From Hymenolepis diminuta (Eukaryota > Platyhelminthes > Cestoda > Cyclophyllidea > Hymenolepididae), in NCBI GenBank assembly GCA_900708905.1, contig CAADRB010000028.1, positions 1,660,221-1,724,220 of the forward strand: a stretch of DNA of 64,000 nt, in the 5' to 3' direction. The notes below the pieces were generated by a model. That model saw only the letters and a list, made by a program, of their open reading frames with translations. It was not told the DNA's origin and ran no database searches. Position 1 is the first letter of the stretch. The number at the start of each line of letters is the position of its first letter. A program made the position numbers and the translations under genes. Of this stretch, positions 1 through 10,620 are shown piece by piece.

Positions 1-100
1 ACCCCATTGTGACTGATAGTTAAATTGCGATGTATCTGAGTAACATTGATGGAATTTTCTCGGATTTGGTGTTCTGTTGGAAGTACATTTCTTTCATCAT
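1..100 (-). CDS. Exon: last visible, truncated by the window edge
   Basis: A good acceptor (ccttctttag, ending at 101) opens a frame with no stop to the window edge. It starts DDERNVLPTEHQIRENSI once the split Asp codon is completed. It is Asn/Ile/Arg-rich and hydrophilic like the preceding exon. The gene continues to the left of the window. Confidence 0.6.
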
Positions 101-3100
101 CTAAAGAAGGTAAACATTTACTATGGAATCATTACTTTCATTCCTGAGTAGTATATGTCCAGGTTAAGCCTACCTTGAGGATTCTCAACTTGCTGAGAAA
201 TATGGTGCCGCTGCAAATTTTCATGACTGTCTACGCTGATTTTATATACTTGGCTGGACTGTAGGAAAGTTTTAGCGTTTCCAAATGAACGTCGTCTCCA
301 GGGTTGAGATGGTGGCTTTTCTGTCTTTTCCGTTTGATTAAGAACCTCTTCGGAATACTTCAAGGGTGGCTGTGGTTCACGAACACTGTTATGTCCATTT
401 GGTGCTTTATTAGATTCCATTTCTGTTAATATAAGTAGAAATTGTAATAAAATTTTTGCATAAAATAAATCTACCGGTGATGTCCTACCGAGACTGACCT
501 GAATTTGTGGATGTGGAAATTTGGAAACGCGCTAATGCGTTCATAAAACGCTCCTTTGCTGCCCTCTCTTCAACTTTGTTTGCCTCATTGTTCATCTGAT
601 GTGCGACAGGAGGTAACATAGGTTCTGAAATCTTTTTTTCAACTGAAGTTGCATTTTGCATAGGTTTTGAATTGGACACTGGTGGGATGGGTTCAGTTTT
701 CTTGGGTAAGGCCTTTGGAATAGGTTTTTTATTCTTTGTGGAGGCGATGATAGTTTCAGAGCCAATCATTCTTGATTCTAGAACTTTTTTGATCACAGCC
801 TTGGCAGCTGCGGCCGCTTCAGGTGTTTGAATTTCACTTTCTTTGGGGAGATTTTTATCTGGCCTAGAGGACCACGATGCATCTGGTCTTTTGTTTGGAG
901 GAGCTTTGACGGTTGCATGTTGTGTTATACGCGAACAGGATATAGCTTGAGGTTGCCTAAAGGAAAGTAGTTTATTACAAATTCTCCTAACTTACTGTGA
1001 TAATTTATTTGAAGTATCATCGATTTCGTGAGATATTCTTTCGGGAATACATATAGAAACAGGCCTTTGAGTTTCATGAACTGGATCCTCATTGTAACAA
1101 AGTTCTGGATCAGGGTTAAAGGTAATGCGTTTGGTACTACGTTTAGGAGACATATTCTTGTTTCGTGGGGCTTCACGCTCGTGAGAATATCCACTATCAG
1201 AAACCGTGTACATGCATCTACTTCGATGACATGAACAACAGCAGCTCTGGCATCCATTATCATGTTGAGGAGCTGCGTTGATCAAAATTACTCGAGGTTC
1301 AGTGTAAGTGGAGGCGGGACGCCTCCAAGAACGATTTCTTCTACGACTCTGACTCCTTGGACGTATGAGATATTCATAGACAGCATCTATATCATCCAGT
1401 TCTTCATCATCTGGGAGACCTGGAATATCGCTGAGGGTACGCATTTCAGCATACTCTCCTGGAGTTAGACTTACGCGATCACTATGAGTTGAGAGGGATT
1501 GATAACGGTGGGTGCGTCCGGCCGAAGTCTACAAGAAATAAGATTTTAGCAGATCTGAAATGTGTAAGACCGAAATTATTGTTAACCTCAGCTTCCTAAT
1601 TCTACAGTGTAATTACAACGCAGATTTTCATAGCTGATGAGATGAGATTGAGAGAATGGGTGGCCAATTAAATCGCAACTGATATAACCTAAAACATACA
1701 AGCGTTGATACTGATTGAAGTTAAATATCTGTAATTTTTTCAAAGGCCGACTTTAGGTTATTTTTGAATGCAAATGCGCTTGCTTCCATTTTTGTTTAGT
1801 TATAATTATAAGGACATTGGGGAAATGACTGAAGGGCTCTCATTCTAACCACCAAGACGGATCATGCTAAAATGACAAGACAAAGTAAAGTAGCATACTG
1901 GACTGCGCTATCAAAACAAAGAAGTGTTACAAAAGCACAATTTTCCACTAAATTTTTTGGCAGGGCTGACTGAGAAGTAGGTGGGTGGTGAAAAGGCATA
2001 ATGAATCATAGAATGAGTCATATTAGTGCTTGCCCACGTGTAATGCAGCAGCATGCGAGTCATTATATAGCTCCCTGGTGAAATTGATGGCTTTTTTCCT
2101 TCGAAGTAATGATTGCTAGTTAAAGTTAACTGTTGACTGCTTCTTCCAACGCGTTCAGAGATAAGTATAACTATTTTAAGGGAAATTTATGTTAAACGAT
2201 AAAAACTGTTTAAGGCTTTCGAAGACTCGATACGTGCTTGTCTATCAACATTAAACAGGCAACTTATTTCCAATGTAAATAAGGAAATTATAGGACAATC
2301 CTGTATTAAAATAAATAAGCAAATTTATGAATATTTATCAATTTCAATTCGATTTCTCTTGCATATTTGCGTCTTAAATGTACAATGTTTGCGTTTCTCT
2401 TAAAATCAGTTAAAATATCCATTTAAACAAACCAAAATTCGGTGAAATGTTCAAATATAACGCATTTACTGAGGTTTTTAAAATTAATATGAACCGATTT
2501 TAACCTATTAACGCAATTAGGGTGAAAATTAAAAATTCGCAATAAGAAAATTGAAGAATTTCGTAAAGTGTTAATAGCTCCTATTACGCAGGTACGGTTA
2601 ATGAATTTGAATCAGCGAAAAGACAACATTCGCCAAATGATTTTGGAGGCAATTGTTTATTGCTCAAGAAAAAATTAATTTGCAGTTGCTTTCTTATTTA
2701 GTTAATTTAATCTGTTGTTTTCCTGCCTTTTTTTCAAAAAAATACACGAGTTGAACATGAGGACCGACAAATTTGATCTTCGATTTTACCTATTTTACCT
2801 ATAACCGATTTGATTTATTAATTTTTCCTTCACTATTTCGCATGTTCGGATGCAGTGTTTCTTATTTTCCTAATACAGACTTTTACGGCCTAATCTTGCT
2901 TTCTTAATAATTAGTTCCAATGTGAAAATTGTTTGAAATCAAAGGGCTTAACTAACAAGTCAAATAATCTACACTAGTGTTTTAAAAGTTTACACTCTCT
3001 GAATTAATTATAGTCGGACTTTTGTTTAAAGTAAATCCTAAAATTATGCATGCCATCTAAAATGTCATTATTTTTCATTTGCCATGATTCAAAGGTATTT

Positions 3101-5353
3101 TAGTTAAAACAAAGCACGTGGATTAGAAATTATGACTAAAATTTAGGATGACCGATAAACAGGGTGAAAGGTTAGTGTGAGCGTTGTAATCGAAAAGGCT
3201 CGAGATAAGAAGATAAGTGCTGGAAAGCAGTAGCTATCAAGCGGGATAGAGAACTGCCCTTAATTTTCACTCAATGTTTAAAACATGATTTACATTTCTT
3301 GAGGCACTCGCTCTTGCTGAATAGTTATCAGTTGGCAGAGTATCTTCATCACAGTCAGTGGTTGTGTCTGCCGCTTGTCTCCTCAGAAATCGGGGTGGTG
3401 GGGGAAGATTAGCGGGTGGTGGTGGGGTGGGCAAATGGGGTGGCAGAGATGGCAGGGGTGGTGGTGGAGGTGGTGGTGTTTGGGGTGGTACCGTACTAAC
3501 TCTGAGCGACTCAGCCCGAACCATGGATCTCATAGGAATCATTCTGCAATGAAAATGAGAAAACTGGCCTTTTTTAAACTAATTATTGAAAAATAAACAG
3601 ACGCAATTTCTTGGGTTTCGATATATAAAAGGATATTATCAGCTTCAGCTGAGAATTATATCTTCGTCGAATCAATTTGGATTAGTAATTAATCGTATAT
3701 AAGAGGCTCCTTTACATGAAAAGTAAATTTGTATTGCTGTAAAAGCTACCGACAATTAAATAACTGAGACTCAACACATTAAGCCAATTAATTGAATAGG
3801 TAATAGACTTTCAAATCGATACTAGCATGCACAGTTTCATATGTTAACCTGACAAACTTTTCATTCAGACGTATTCATTGACAAAGGTTATATTTAATTC
3901 TTATTCCATGGGGGTGTTAACCTTGATATTAATTCCAAAATTTAATGCTTCTACGTAGAAATATTGAAGCGAAAATAGATTTGCATTCATTTGCAAGGAT
4001 CATCACACTATTACACTAATATTAACATGGCTTCCAGTGAACTCTACCTAATTCTTTAATGCTAAAAAATTTTAGATAGTACCACTCCACGAATTTTTGA
4101 CTATTAGAGGAAAGAAATCTGTTAAAATAGTATGCTAACATTAAGCTGCAAATATGAAATGATTTGGAACAATGTCCGAAATTTGAATTTTGGAATATCA
4201 AGCGGTAAACTGCCTAAATTCAAAAATTTAAAAACTTTTGTGGTACCTTGACCCTTTCCCTACTTCAATTCGATTCACACGCCTTTGGCACATAATGAAC
4301 TAATTTACCGTCCAGATGCCTTCCCAGGACTAAAAATCACAAATATTTTTCTTGCTCCGTTGTGAATTATAATAAAATTAAGTTACTTGAATCAATCGCT
4401 AGCAAATTTACACACAAACATAATACAATTACCTAACAGATCTCATGAACCGATTGCGAAATTTTACAGTATCAGGTAAATACATTACTAGATTGCGTAT
4501 AAATCTCACGGTGTGTCGGTGGCGCATGGGTCACCGTGCACGTCTGCCATGCCAGGGGTAACGGATTCGACTTCCATCGGTGCACGCCTAGTGAGTGGAA
4601 TGGCTGACTGTATTAGTTAAATCTGGCTAAACAACAGGATGGCAGAATTCAAGTCTCTCATCAGAGAGACTCTACTGTGTCACTGTTCGCTTATGATAAG
4701 CTTCGGACAAGCTTCCCTAAATGAGCTTGGGAATTATTACTATTACTATAGGTCCCATAATTTTGCATTAACGTACCCTGGTGGAACATATTCATATCGG
4801 TTTCCTTGGGGAGATAGGTAATCTTGATTTTGTCCTCTGTTGGCATGCGAATTTGAAAAGGGGGTGACTGGATGAGCAGAGGTATTTGCTAAAGAAAGAA
4901 GCAAGTAGAGTAAAAAGCTCAAGAGGTACTCATATACATTCATTTAGATAACGCATTACCTGGTTGTCCTAATGGGACAATTTTGACTTCACACTGGGTG
5001 TAGGCAGTTGATGATCCGCAGGGAGAACGTATTTCACAGGCATAACTACCTGAATATTCTGGTTTGAGTCCTTTCGCACTAAGTCGAGCTGTTTTTCCAT
5101 CAAAAGAAGTATTGAATTGGGCCAAGGGGAGTTTAAGGGAGCCATTATATGACCACGTCACCTGAGCCCGTCGTTCTGCTTGGGTCAAATGGCATATCAG
5201 GAGAAAATGGGTGGGACCAGGGCGTGTAGAATCTATGTGAATAACTTGGTTTTCCAATGGCTGCTCGAATTCAAGCAGACGGTGGTCAGAAGTCTCACCA
5301 TTTGTCCGGATTTCTATTTGAGAAAGTAAAGAATTGCTCGAATATCTCCCCAT
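1..5353 (-). CDS. Ig-domain and polyproline protein, multi-exon gene, partial at both ends
   Basis: Seven minus-strand exons (4960-5353, 4777-4888, 3294-3543, 996-1528, 499-956, 174-422 and 1-100) join in a single reading frame through GT...AG introns, giving about 698 codons to the window edge. Counting the first codon at 5353 as 1, residues 15-128 form one I-set immunoglobulin fold: Cys54, Trp67 and a SGSYAC motif ending in Cys106. A polyproline segment follows (roughly residues 185-220), then an acidic stretch, an Arg-rich stretch, a cluster of six cysteines within 15 residues, and a long Lys/Pro/Ser/Thr-rich tail. I see no signal peptide or membrane helix in the exons found. An intracellular Ig plus polyproline layout recalls the palladin/myopalladin actin-binding proteins, but a membrane protein whose 5' exons are missing is equally possible. 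The 5' end is unresolved because the Ig exon is preceded by an AG acceptor. The 3' end lies beyond position 1. Confidence 0.8.
174..422 (-). CDS. Exon: hydrophilic tail segment
   Basis: The acceptor cttatattaacag ends at 423, and the donor GTAGGC follows position 174. The exon encodes EMESNKAPNGHNSVREPQPP, continues with a Lys/Ser/Gln-rich stretch, and ends near SQQVENPQ. I chose this donor because it alone joins in phase to the open frame at 1-100. Continuing past it runs to a stop at 121-123, which would be the alternative gene end. Confidence 0.65.
499..956 (-). CDS. Exon: Lys/Pro-rich disordered segment
   Basis: The acceptor actttcctttag ends at 957, and the donor GTCAGT follows position 499. 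The frame continues from the split Gln codon and encodes a low-complexity Lys/Pro/Ser/Glu-rich chain. It contains a short Ala run (EAAAAAKAVIKK), repeated KPIPKALPKKTEPIPP-like motifs and a helical EERAAKERFMNALARF near the end. The GTCAGT donor is weaker than consensus, but only this choice keeps the next exon in frame. Reading through it meets a stop within five codons. Confidence 0.7.
996..1528 (-). CDS. Exon: acidic, Arg-rich and Cys-cluster segment
   Basis: The acceptor ttatttcttgtag ends at 1529, and the donor GTAAGT follows position 996 (ACA|GTAAGT). The 533-nt exon starts in phase 0 with TSAGRTHRYQSLSTH. It continues into an acidic segment (LPDDEELDDID), an Arg-rich RPRSQSRRRNRSWRR segment and the cluster CQSCCCSCHRSRC. 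The Cys cluster could be palmitoylated or bind metal, but nothing here decides that. The downstream half is Ser/Pro/Lys-rich and looks disordered. Confidence 0.75.
1529..3293. other. Intron, nothing recognised
   Basis: This AT-rich intron lies between the polyproline exon and the Cys-cluster exon of the Ig gene. No coding-like frame, RNA gene or repeat was recognised. Confidence 0.5.
3294..3543 (-). CDS. Exon: polyproline segment
   Basis: The acceptor cattttcattgcag ends at 3544, and the donor GTAAAT follows position 3294. The exon completes the glycine codon, then encodes MIPMRSMVRAE, a long proline-rich run with PPPPPPPLP and TPPPPANLPPPPRF, and a short acidic Ser/Thr-rich end. Such runs are known ligands of profilin, EVH1, SH3 or WW domains. 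On the plus strand the same DNA reads as a Gly/Trp-rich frame, which is an artefact of the polyproline codons. The exon ends in phase 0. Confidence 0.75.
4510..4690 (+). repeat. tRNA-like SINE fragment (family R1)
   Basis: The piece lies in the intron between the polyproline exon and the linker exon. Positions 4510-4588 have a tRNA-like outline. GGTGTGT pairs with GCACGCC as a 7-bp acceptor stem (two G-U pairs). GGTG and CACC (4518-4521 and 4532-4535) form a D-arm, and ACGGA/TCCAT surround the loop TTCGACT as a T-arm. An A-box-like TGGCGCATGGG is also visible. No convincing anticodon stem exists, so this is not a functional tRNA gene. The downstream part (about 4590-4690) is shared with the inverted copy at 12603-12710. 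A tRNA-derived head plus an unrelated body is the usual layout of a SINE. Confidence 0.5.
4777..4888 (-). CDS. Exon: linker after the Ig domain
   Basis: The acceptor ttctttcttttag-like tract ending at 4889 and a GTACGT donor at 4776 bound a 112-nt exon. It carries on the split codon from the Ig exon (G+CA = Ala) and encodes a hydrophilic Asn/Ser/Pro/Tyr-rich linker containing YLSPQGNRYEYVPPG. It exits with two bases of a glycine codon, which the next exon completes. Confidence 0.75.
4960..5353 (-). CDS. Exon: I-set immunoglobulin domain
   Basis: This 394-nt exon is preceded by ...ctatatag and followed by a strong GTAATG donor (CAG|GTAATG), leaving one base of a split codon. It encodes the Ig fold, with LLICHL around the first cysteine, VTWSYNG around the conserved tryptophan and GSYAC around the second cysteine. 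Residue spacing (Cys54-Trp67-Cys106) is typical of I-set domains. The exon begins with ATG, but that ATG directly follows an AG, so it is more likely internal than the true start. Confidence 0.8.
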
Positions 5354-5463
5354 CTATATAGCTCTACTTAAACAGTGTTAGTAGATAATTTAGTACAATC
5401 ATATATTCGATAATAATGTGTTTGACTTGAAAATTTACCAGGAAACCGTTACCATCCACTTAC

Positions 5464-5501
5464 TGGTAATATTATTGTCCGGTGTTGTTGGGAGGTGAGT
5501 A
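5464..5501 (-). CDS. Candidate 38-nt exon upstream of the Ig exon
   Basis: A pyrimidine-containing acceptor (gcgcttttag) and a consensus donor (CCA|GTAAGT) enclose 38 nt. They enter needing one upstream base and exit in phase 0, exactly what the Ig exon needs. The reading would be LTSQQHRTIILP. Twelve codons open by chance is common, so the splice sites and phase are the only support. No exon that would supply the missing base was found further upstream. Confidence 0.3.
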
Positions 5502-8500
5502 CTAAAAGCGCAACAAAATGCATTTTAACAACGGCAAAATGAGAACCATTTTCTCCTCATTCAAGTATGAAAACGACCATCAAAATTTAATGAAAATTTA
5601 GTCCAATTTACTTCCTTTTTTCTAAAATCAAATGATGATTATAACTATGAATAACTCTTTTTATCTTAGTATTTGGTAACTAATGCAAGTTGGTAAAGTG
5701 TGAAGGCAAAATTGCTGCACAGATGCCAAGAAAGTAACTTAAGTCCGTTTAGAGAAGGAAAATGACATTTAAATTTCCTAGATGAAAAACCATTTGATGT
5801 CCAAAATTTCTCATACGTAGTGAAGGAGTTTACCTATTTATAGAGGCAAAACGGAAGCATGCAGAGTGGAATAAAAATTAAATCTAGCGAATATGGTAAA
5901 AGGGCAGTAAATGGAATTCAGTTCTACAATTTACTTAAAAAAGCAAATTAGGCTTCCCTCTCTTTTAACTAATTATCAAGAGCATTTTAGAATCGCTCTG
6001 AACTAGATATTTGATTTGCCATTATTTGGTATTTTTTTCAGCGAGGGTGTTCAGAGATATTTCAGATAAGAACTTATTAGTTGATTAGATTAATATTTGA
6101 TGACTAAATATATCTCCACTTTCTCTAATAATTATTCTTCTTCAACTTATTGATCATCTACTTAGTTCCTAATTCGGTTATGATCCTATGGAAGTGGGAA
6201 AACGTTTTTGGAATTTGCGTCTCAGAAGGTCGTCAATATCATCCTTTACAACTGTTTGGATATCATAATCAAAATATTCTATCGAATAATTCACAGAATT
6301 AAACAATGTTTAAATATAAAACCCTCAACGAAAGAAAAGTCATTGAACTGAAAAGTTTATTTAGTAAAAATAATCATATTGGTAGGCTAGAAATTGGAAA
6401 AAGTGCGTCCATTGTGACAGAAAGCCGACGAGGAAAAAATTCCAAATATATCTTACTTCTCCAATTCCCTTCCTCTTCCACTTGATTAAGAGATGTAATG
6501 TATTCAGTTTTAAATATCATAGTTTAAATACGAATTTTAATGAAAACAAACCCTTTGTTAAATGTATTTATTCTCTTCTCCGCATTAATTGATTCGAGTT
6601 AATTGGAGCTTTAGACTAAAACACAATACTTTTAATAAGAGCAAACGGTGCTTTTTGAAATGACAAAATAAGGAAAAAATATACGTTTAATTGTTCTATT
6701 TTTAGATTAGATAAAATGTTGTGAAGCAATTACATTTATTTAATTTAATTAGAATTGTTTTGTGAAACTGGCTGTTAAAGTGAACTTGAAGGATAACTCT
6801 CTATGCATTTCCAGAATTACTTTTTATTCGCATTCTGTGTGACAATACTTCGGTTTTTCGCCCACGAAGTTGGAGTGACGTCTTTTATATCCCTATGATG
6901 CATAACGCCTATCTGCCATGCCCAAACGCGTCCATCGATTTCTCCCCTTCCCTATAACCGCCTCGCTTCAACTAAAAAGCACTCTGCGCTCATGTTCTCA
7001 CGCGTCCTTACCCAAGTGACTCATATAAAGCTATCAATAAGAACGCACGTGTGTCAGTTACTGGCTCCTACGCTTCCTACTCATCTCCTCTCTTCCTCAG
7101 CACGCTCTTCTCTCTCTCTACGGTACTTGCTTCAAACTCGTTGTGGTTTCCTTAAATAAATTTTTTGGCCTAATCAATTCTTGATGCTCTGCTTTACAAC
7201 TGTTGTTAGCTCTTATTCAGAAGGCTACGAATGGGCGACTGTTATTACTGTTGTAATTTTTTAGCTGTGAACTGTTAGCTATTATTTTAACTCCAACAAA
7301 CTATTTACTAATTCATTAATAATAACAAAACGTAAATATATTACGCTTTAAATGTTTGTCATTAAGCAAGGAACTATCTTTTCATTTCACTTCAGTGTCC
7401 TTTTGAAGTAGCACATACATGAGGATAGTGAAAGACTTTCCCGTTAAAATTCGGACTTCGGAAAGTTCAGAGACTGATATCAGACTTTGGTTAGATTAAT
7501 CAAATTAGTACTAAAAGTAGATGCAATTTATGTCACAAAGTATTGTCTATAACTGCTCTGAGGAATTATAGCTAATAGTTCCCTGACCAAGAGGTTTTAA
7601 GTTTAATTTCACAGAAACGTAATTTCAAGCTGCTCTGGGATACGAATTTAACAAGACAAATTGAAAAGTATTAAAACCTATTTAAATGTAACCTCTTAAG
7701 GTTGAATTTTTGAAGACGATAATCTGATAATGCTACCTCCTCTCTATTCTCTAATCAAATTTCATTTCATTCCTGCCCTGTTATAGCTGGATTCATGGAG
7801 TTAGAAAAGACTCTGGCTTAAATAAGCTCTCTCTATCTTACCTAAACAGATTGTAAACTAGAGGGCCTTTCTGTTTTTCCTCTTTTGGCTAGAAATCAAC
7901 CGGTGTACTTTTAGTTTATTTGTATGTACTACCTGTGTAGATCTTGTGCTTACTGAACAGATTTTAACTGTATCATCAGTGAATAGCTTCTAAGTACAAA
8001 TTTTGATTTAATCCACATCGTTTCTAAAAGACCCTGTCATCATCATACATTGATGTTGTTCTTGTTCTTGACGAAAATGAAGGTTTCTGTCGGCGGTAAA
8101 ATGAGTGTCTACCATCAGTTAAAGCATAGAAAGCAAATAACTAGATATTTTCATTAATGTCTTTGTACTATGATGCAGTATCGGCAGACTAAGAATTCAA
8201 TAAGCTTTTCTCTTCCATGATCCTTATATGTGATCAAGTTGGGCTGACGTCAAAATTATATTTTATTGCGTGTGGCAAAAGGGAGTAAGATGGCACTTAA
8301 TACAAGGTGAGAAATCAAATTTTTAGCCCCAATGTTTACTTGCTCTTCATGAGTGGTCATGTTTTTTCCACTTCGTTCCATCCATAATTCCTAGATATTC
8401 GGAAGGGAGGATAGAAAAGGAATCAAAAATAGCTAGAGATAAATAAAGATCGGGGTGGGAATCTGATTAGGAGCTGCAAATAAGGTCTTTTCACGTGATG

Positions 8501-10169
8501 CAACAATATTCTTTTTGATAAAAGTTATATTAATGACTTACGATTTTTCACTTTCGAACAATCGTAATTTTTAAAATAATTTCTCCCTATTTAGTTATGG
8601 ATATGCAAGTGTAGTAGCTTATTCTAACAGATAGTTGCAATATTTTCGGAGAACCATTAACAACGCGTGGTGACTGCGAACTTGTTTGAAATGGATTTAA
8701 ATTTAAACAGGAAAAAAATATAGTTCCAATTATAAACACAGTGGGAAATACCATGGGTATATGTTTTGAAAAATAAAGGGAGAGAGTAATGCATAAGAAG
8801 GGAGTGAAATACATAAATAACGGATTGGATCGATATGGGTAGAATTTACTGCTGAGAAGTCGTCGAAAAATTGATGACAGATAATAACTATTGACAAAAG
8901 GGCATATATTACCCATAAACGGACAAAGCTACAAAATCTACAACTAAATTCACTTCTGATAGAAAGCCGAAAAACAGCGCCTAATGGTGCAGAGTTGTTA
9001 TTTTGACTCAGGATGACCATTTCTCACTATTTGTCTCCATGTCATTCATAATCCTTCTCAATATGCAGCGTACACCGCCCCTTATAGCTTGAAAGTTATT
9101 TTGGACCAAAAGTTTTATCAGTCTGGTGAAGATTTGATCACCGGACATCAATTTATGAAAAGGATACTTTCATTCCTATACAAAACGATGTTTAATTAAT
9201 AGTATCCTAGAGTTAACTACATTCTGTCCCATGCTTTTTTCTCTCGGGTTTAAGTCAACTGTAGCCTAGCGATGTCTAATGGCAGGTAGATCGCTGCACG
9301 GAAACTAGACTTCCTAGTATGACCATAGCATAGAAGAGTCCTACTTTGAGAAAGAACACAATCACTTTAATTGAGAGAGGCATTTGTTTAATAGAAAACA
9401 ATTTTGCACAAATCAAAATTCATTCACAATTTTATTTATGAACGGTTGATAATGATGATAATTAATTAATAACAAGTAGCTCATTTCATATAATTTTCGG
9501 AGTTTATACTCGACATACCTTGGTTACACAGAAATCTAGCAAATCCAAACTTAAAATTGCATCGAAATTACTTTTCAAAGTAGAAAATGAATCCATCGAA
9601 GAAAAACTGCAAAAAATCATGTGCATCCCTTCAAAATCTCCTAATCTGAGAACTTATTAAGATCGATTTATCAGATATCTAATCGTGTGCTTTATGCTTC
9701 TCATACGTTATTTAAATTGCAAAACTCATAAACTCGTTTAAATTCTGAAAGTACGTTGAGCGACAATCTTTCCAATCCTTCCATTTAGTAATTAAAACTT
9801 AATCCGGTACTTGGAGAGACTCTAAACAGTCATTTGAAGTCAGGGGTTAAAATATGCCCTCCATTTGGGACTTAGGTAGGGATAAATGATTATTTTATTT
9901 TATGCCTGAAATTTTGTGAATATTTAAAATCCAAGGCATAGATTAATAAAATATGCCGACTGCTTAAGCAGTAGAATTCTAAGACTGCAAAGGTGGAATT
10001 TGTTCTATTTTAAGCATTTTTATTTGAGAATTATACTTTTGGATGCCGTCATAAAAATTCCTCGGCGACATTTCTACCGCTCGAATGGTATTCAAAACTG
10101 ATCTGCAGAGCACTTGACTTGGGTAGAAGGAGCCGCAATTAGCGCATATTCTACCACCCCTCCTGTTAG
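5502..10169. other. Gene-poor stretch with one repeat
   Basis: No convincing exon was seen on either strand. Hydrophobic open frames at 8587-9020 (minus) have background composition and no good splice boundaries. The only structured element is the GC-richer repeat at 6858-7135. Confidence 0.4.
6858..7135 (-). repeat. Dispersed repeat, family R3 (copy a)
   Basis: This GC-richer island has a minus strand matching the plus strand at 11505-11720 in order. Shared blocks include tttatatgagtcactt, a gaggac/aaggac-gcgtgag block and a ggcggttatag block. A third, more diverged copy lies at 21180-21370. The matches are interspersed and collinear, so this is a mobile-element-derived family and not simple sequence. 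No coding capacity is visible. Confidence 0.45.
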
Positions 10170-10287
10170 TCAGAAATAACCAGGGCGGTTAGCTAGGCAC
10201 ACCACTGGATGTGCCCCGGTGAGTATTGATCTCGTGATCATAGACTTGGTAGACGTGCATGTTGACCATTTCATCATCAGTGTACAT
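10170..10287 (-). CDS. Doubtful terminal exon
   Basis: An acceptor-like ...cggacag ends at 10288, and two overlapping frames follow it. The splice-consistent one (GA+A from the preceding exon) gives ECTLMMKWSTCTSTKSM and runs to a stop at 10170. The other, needing phase 0, gives MYTDDEMVNMHVYQVYDHEI, looks more protein-like, and stops at 10189-10191. The pyrimidine tract is weak. The exon may be absent or fossil, or a small exon before it may restore the phase. Confidence 0.25.
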
Positions 10288-10489
10288 CTGTCCGTTAAAG
10301 TTAGCATATTTCGTGAATTGAGATGGTAATCAATAGTATTCCACAAATGAAGTAGAATATTTGCATTATTTTTCATTAAAATGTCTCCAAAACTTGTAAA
10401 TATTTTTTATAATATTTTACAAATAGTAATTTTGTGCGAACATCAATATAATTATGATCGAAGTAATTAATCATACGTCGGGGACTTAC

Positions 10490-10620
10490 TCATTCTTGTT
10501 GGCATTTCTGTCGACCATTTCTCGAAAATGTGGAAGGGTTTCCGCACCGTTTCTCATGATCTCCTCGAACAACGATTGTCCGTCTGGTTCAAGGTCGTAA
10601 AAGACGCGGACTGTTTGTTT
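10490..10620 (-). CDS. Exon of unrecognised gene (43 codons, GC-rich)
   Basis: The acceptor ctgatttgtttccag ends at 10621, and the donor GTAAGT follows position 10490. Only one of the three frames is open. Its composition (about half G+C, charged and aromatic residues) is typical of coding DNA here and unlike the background. It exits with two bases (GA) of a split codon. This is the best supported single exon of this gene. Confidence 0.65.

Noticed and set aside
3358..3596. Plus-strand Gly/Trp-rich frames
   Set aside because: They are the antisense of the polyproline exon at 3294-3543.
4510..4588. Functional tRNA gene
   Set aside because: Three arms can be drawn, but no five-pair anticodon stem exists and the T-loop side is offset by extra bases; a SINE head is the better reading.
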